Both the position numbers and the translations under genes were made by a program. This document shows, piece after piece, positions 61,395 to 64,000 of a stretch of 64,000 bases of DNA (position 1 is the stretch's first letter; the number at the start of each line of letters is the position of its first letter). This DNA comes from Echinococcus granulosus (Eukaryota > Platyhelminthes > Cestoda > Cyclophyllidea > Taeniidae): assembly GCF_000524195.1 (NCBI RefSeq), contig NW_020170541.1:62001-126000 (forward strand), given 5' to 3'. The notes beneath the pieces are model-generated. The model ran no database searches. It saw only the letters and a program-made list of their open reading frames with translations, and was not told where the DNA came from.

Positions 61395-62466
61395 TTTAGA
61401 ATATTCAAGGCTTCCCTGAAGACGTTAGAAGACAATACACGGGCAGGATGTGTATTGTCGACGTACAGTAGGGTCTGGAATTACTGGCATGACCGGGAGA
61501 CTAGGCCGCCCCGAGGAGGTACGATGGCGGATCCCCCACCCAGCCTATTACCAAAACCGTGAATTAAACAACCAGTTAAATTACTATCTAGGCCGTCTTC
61601 TTTGAGCGTCATCGTCGGCCCTCTCCTGCATCAACTTTTCGCGTCAGCCACCACAACATAGTCAATGCTGCCAGAAAAATACCTACAAGCCAACCCTCCA
61701 GTCATCAGATTTCCATGCAACTGTGGAGATGCTTGACCGAAATGGCACCAATCCCTCATTGCAATTCTACTGGATCTAAAGTTCTGTCCTATTTAGAAGC
61801 TGTATCGGGAAAGGGGTAATATGCTGACTGTCATGTATGTCCGTCACTCTTTGTAGGAAAACTAACCTAAAAGCAGTCTTTTAACAAAGGGTGGGACTTA
61901 CAGTGTTTCCTTGGGGATAAGGTTTCGCGTCAATTTCTCCTTACCACCTTGTTCTCACTTTGGTGCTGCCCATCCATGCCTATCTGGCTGCCTTCCAGCT
62001 AGCGTATTCACATAATTAAAATCCTCATACAGGTACCATCAACAGCTCCGTAACGAAATTTTCCAGACGGTTTACAGCAAGCGTTGCATCGTTCGTTAAT
62101 AGCTTTCCTGTAGAATACGGAACTGGAATAGTTGCCGAAAATAAAACCCATATTTATCTTCTCTGGTAGGAGTCGTCGCAGATTTCTCTATCCGCTGTAT
62201 GTGCAATTTTCCGCAAGGCTGAAGTTTATCACCCAGCAGTAGAAATCAGAATGTTTTTTAAGATAGAATTCTATTTTTATTGATACTAATGAATACGAGA
62301 GAAGATATAATAATCGGTTGAAAATGTATTGTTGACTAGGGGAAGGGCTTAGGGGCTGCTGACTTGGTCCGAAGGCCAGACCGCCTGGAGGAAGTGCAGT
62401 GGTGGAGTCCCTAAGTGGCCCGTTGGGAAAACCGAGAGCTACACAAACAATTAAAGTATTTTAGCA
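61395..62466 (+). mobile_element. Complete TRIM-like LTR element, plus strand
   Basis: Direct LTRs lie at about 61395-61587 and 62277-62466. The first is well kept (GGCTTCCCTGAAGACG, TGTATTGTCGACGTACAG, GGTACGATGGCGGATCCC, CCAAAACCG). The second has lost part of its 5' end but keeps TGTATTGTTGAC, GGGGCTGCTGACTTGG and ACACAAACAATTAAAGTATT. The 690-base interior aligns with the element at 37743-38794 over most of its length and with the minus copy at 33216-34109 in blocks. No coding frame is seen. Borders are approximate. Confidence 0.85.
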
Positions 62467-63749
62467 TCACTAAGTTTGAGAAAAAGCTAAGAGACTATCG
62501 AAATAAGCCAAAGGCCATGCCACAGTGTGGATTAACCAAATGTGGGGACTATTGTGCCTGCGCAGCTTAAACTACATTGAAAGGAAATGTCTAATTTCAA
62601 TTTTAATCGCTTGCTGACCGTTTGAGCTTTAAAATTTCTCATTAACTCTACGCGATATAGATGTTATCGCCAATGCTTAGTATGCCTACGATTTGTACCT
62701 CCAGAACAATGGTTTAGAGCAGCTTTTATGGAGATCTAGATAAGACACGATTATAAAATAACTTCTAATAATATTTTTTTGAAATTTAATGTAGTCAGTA
62801 ATGCATAAATTTTTGGTGAATAACTTGATAAGCCCCTTTTTGATCCTTGGTTTTCACTTGAAAAACGTATCAGTCAAAGGGAAATCTTGAGATGGATATA
62901 GCTGGCTGAAAGCAGTCAGATTGATAACTTATATGCTTCTCTTAAAGTGTAAATTAGTTTACTCCTATTGCATTTGAGTAGTTAAAATAAAATGACAGGA
63001 AAAAGAAAGAATAAGGAAGAATTACCTTGAAGAATGCCTTCTTCTTTCCTGCCATGGCCCATGAACACACTACTTTTGTCTTCGGTAATTATTTGTCAGA
63101 CGTTTGGCAACCACTCGTAAATTTCAGGCAGATTTCCGAAAAGCGGTTGAAAAAGTAAATATTTTGTCCATTTTAACGTCGATAAGACATTTGGTGGCAT
63201 GGAGGCAGCAATATTCAATAGTAAATCCTCATGCCATTTAGCCAATCGCTTATGATGATTGAACGTTCAAGCTGGTTGTGAGGCGAGCTGACACTAATTC
63301 CACCCAATTTGGCTGTATATGATTTTTATCACGCCTTCTAAGTGCTAAAATTATCTCAACTAAATAAAATATGAAAGAGTAGGGCAATTTTTTGCCGCCT
63401 TCCCATATTACACACTAAGCGGAAAAAATAGATTTACTAAGTTAGGTTTTACAGCAGGGATTTTGAGGACGTATCACTTTACTACATAAAAAGTTTTTCC
63501 TCCACTTTAATGCTTTGCATGCAGTTTGTTAAAGTGTAGGCTTGAGAACAAATATATTTTATTTTTATTTTTCGTTGCAAAAGATTTATAGCTTTGAACT
63601 AGGGGGTTTTGCTGTTTTAATGTCAGTGTACTTAAGTTCTCCGGCCAGCTTTTAAAGGTTTTCAAGCAAGAACTTTGAGGTAATCACCATAAGTCTTCTC
63701 TTCTAAGGGCCTGTGGTTTTTCATTTTTTTCAATGGGATGTCGTCTTAC

Positions 63750-63911
63750 CTCCATCTCTAAAGTGCAGGGAGGAGTTCTCCTCATTGATTTGATACCCAC
63801 ACCAGTAGCCAATGAAATAGTAGGGGCTGGAAGTGCATTCTTATTGGCTAAAAGGCCTTTCGCTGCAAGGATTAACTGATATTGCGGAGGCTCATTGTGT
63901 CTCAATAATGG
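63750..63911 (-). CDS. Candidate internal exon of an unidentified gene at the right edge
   Basis: On the minus strand, an AG acceptor (catcattag) precedes 63911 and a strong donor (GAG then gtaaga) follows 63750. Between them 162 bases are open, 54 codons if read in phase 0. Residues include LRHNEPPQYQLIL, AAKGLLANKNALPAPT and GVGIKSMRRTPPC. I do not recognise the protein. The 5' partner exons would lie beyond the window; a downstream partner was not established. Confidence 0.3.
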
Positions 63912-64000
63912 CTAATGATGGGTAAGTTTCGGTAGCCTTAATGACAACATTTTTCCTCAAAGGTCATATCATCCCATCACGCGGTTAACTGAGGTTCTTA

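Larger units (their letters stand above)
58250..63749. other. Repeat-bearing intergenic region
   Basis: 5.5 kb right of the PHF7-like gene. It holds a solo LTR at 58681 and a complete TRIM-like element at 61395-62466. The PHF7-like promoter is expected at the left end. No supported gene was found; frames at 59200 and 60850-61210 are short and featureless. Confidence 0.55.

Noticed and set aside
63027..63056. Short minus-strand start (MAGKKKAFFK) followed by a gtaatt donor
   Set aside because: Only ten codons and no downstream exon could be found; a chance start cannot be excluded.
1..64000. tRNA, rRNA, prokaryotic operons or ribosome binding sites
   Set aside because: Scanning by eye showed no convincing tRNA or rRNA, and the intron-split genes are eukaryotic, so operon features do not apply. 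A covariance search was not possible.

Overview
This is a eukaryotic nuclear window. Every recognisable gene is split by GT-AG introns, some only 50 to 90 bases long and others 1 to 3.5 kb. Intergenic DNA is AT-rich. The conserved proteins are animal ones: aspartylglucosaminidase, tubulin cofactor E, the centriolar protein CCDC61, a DDHD phospholipase and a PHF7/G2E3-type ubiquitin ligase. The compact mixed-size introns, and a family of roughly 0.9 to 1.07 kb LTR-flanked, apparently non-coding elements like the taeniid TRIMs, suggest a parasitic flatworm, most likely a tapeworm. That assignment is inference.

Layout. 1-2965 (+): last five exons of a coiled-coil protein that starts left of the window. 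5071-7578 (-): AGA, five exons. 8892-11907 (+): TBCE, six exons, head-to-head with AGA, with a solo LTR in the shared upstream region. 12684-16877 (-): CCDC61, eight exons, tail-to-tail with TBCE. 17544-31467 (+): DDHD1-type phospholipase A1, eleven exons, head-to-head with CCDC61 across 666 bases. 31468-40235: gene-poor DNA with several LTR-type copies. 40236-54542 (+): immunoglobulin-domain single-pass membrane protein, at least nine exons, first exon not found. 54616-58249 (-): PHF7/G2E3-like protein, five exons, converging on the Ig gene with 73 bases between stop codons. 58250-64000: repeat-bearing DNA with one possible minus-strand exon near the right edge.

The exon chains were built by hand. 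In each of the five minus- or plus-strand conserved genes and in the Ig gene, reading phases agree across every junction, which is the main internal support for the models. The genes have unrelated functions: lysosomal glycan turnover, tubulin folding, basal-body assembly, lipid hydrolysis, adhesion or signalling, and chromatin or cell-cycle ubiquitination. They do not form a pathway. The main repeated signal is a miniature LTR element family: two clear complete copies (+), one complete copy (-), one degraded copy (-), one fragment, and seven solo LTRs. Two solo LTRs still carry exact 5-base target-site duplications.
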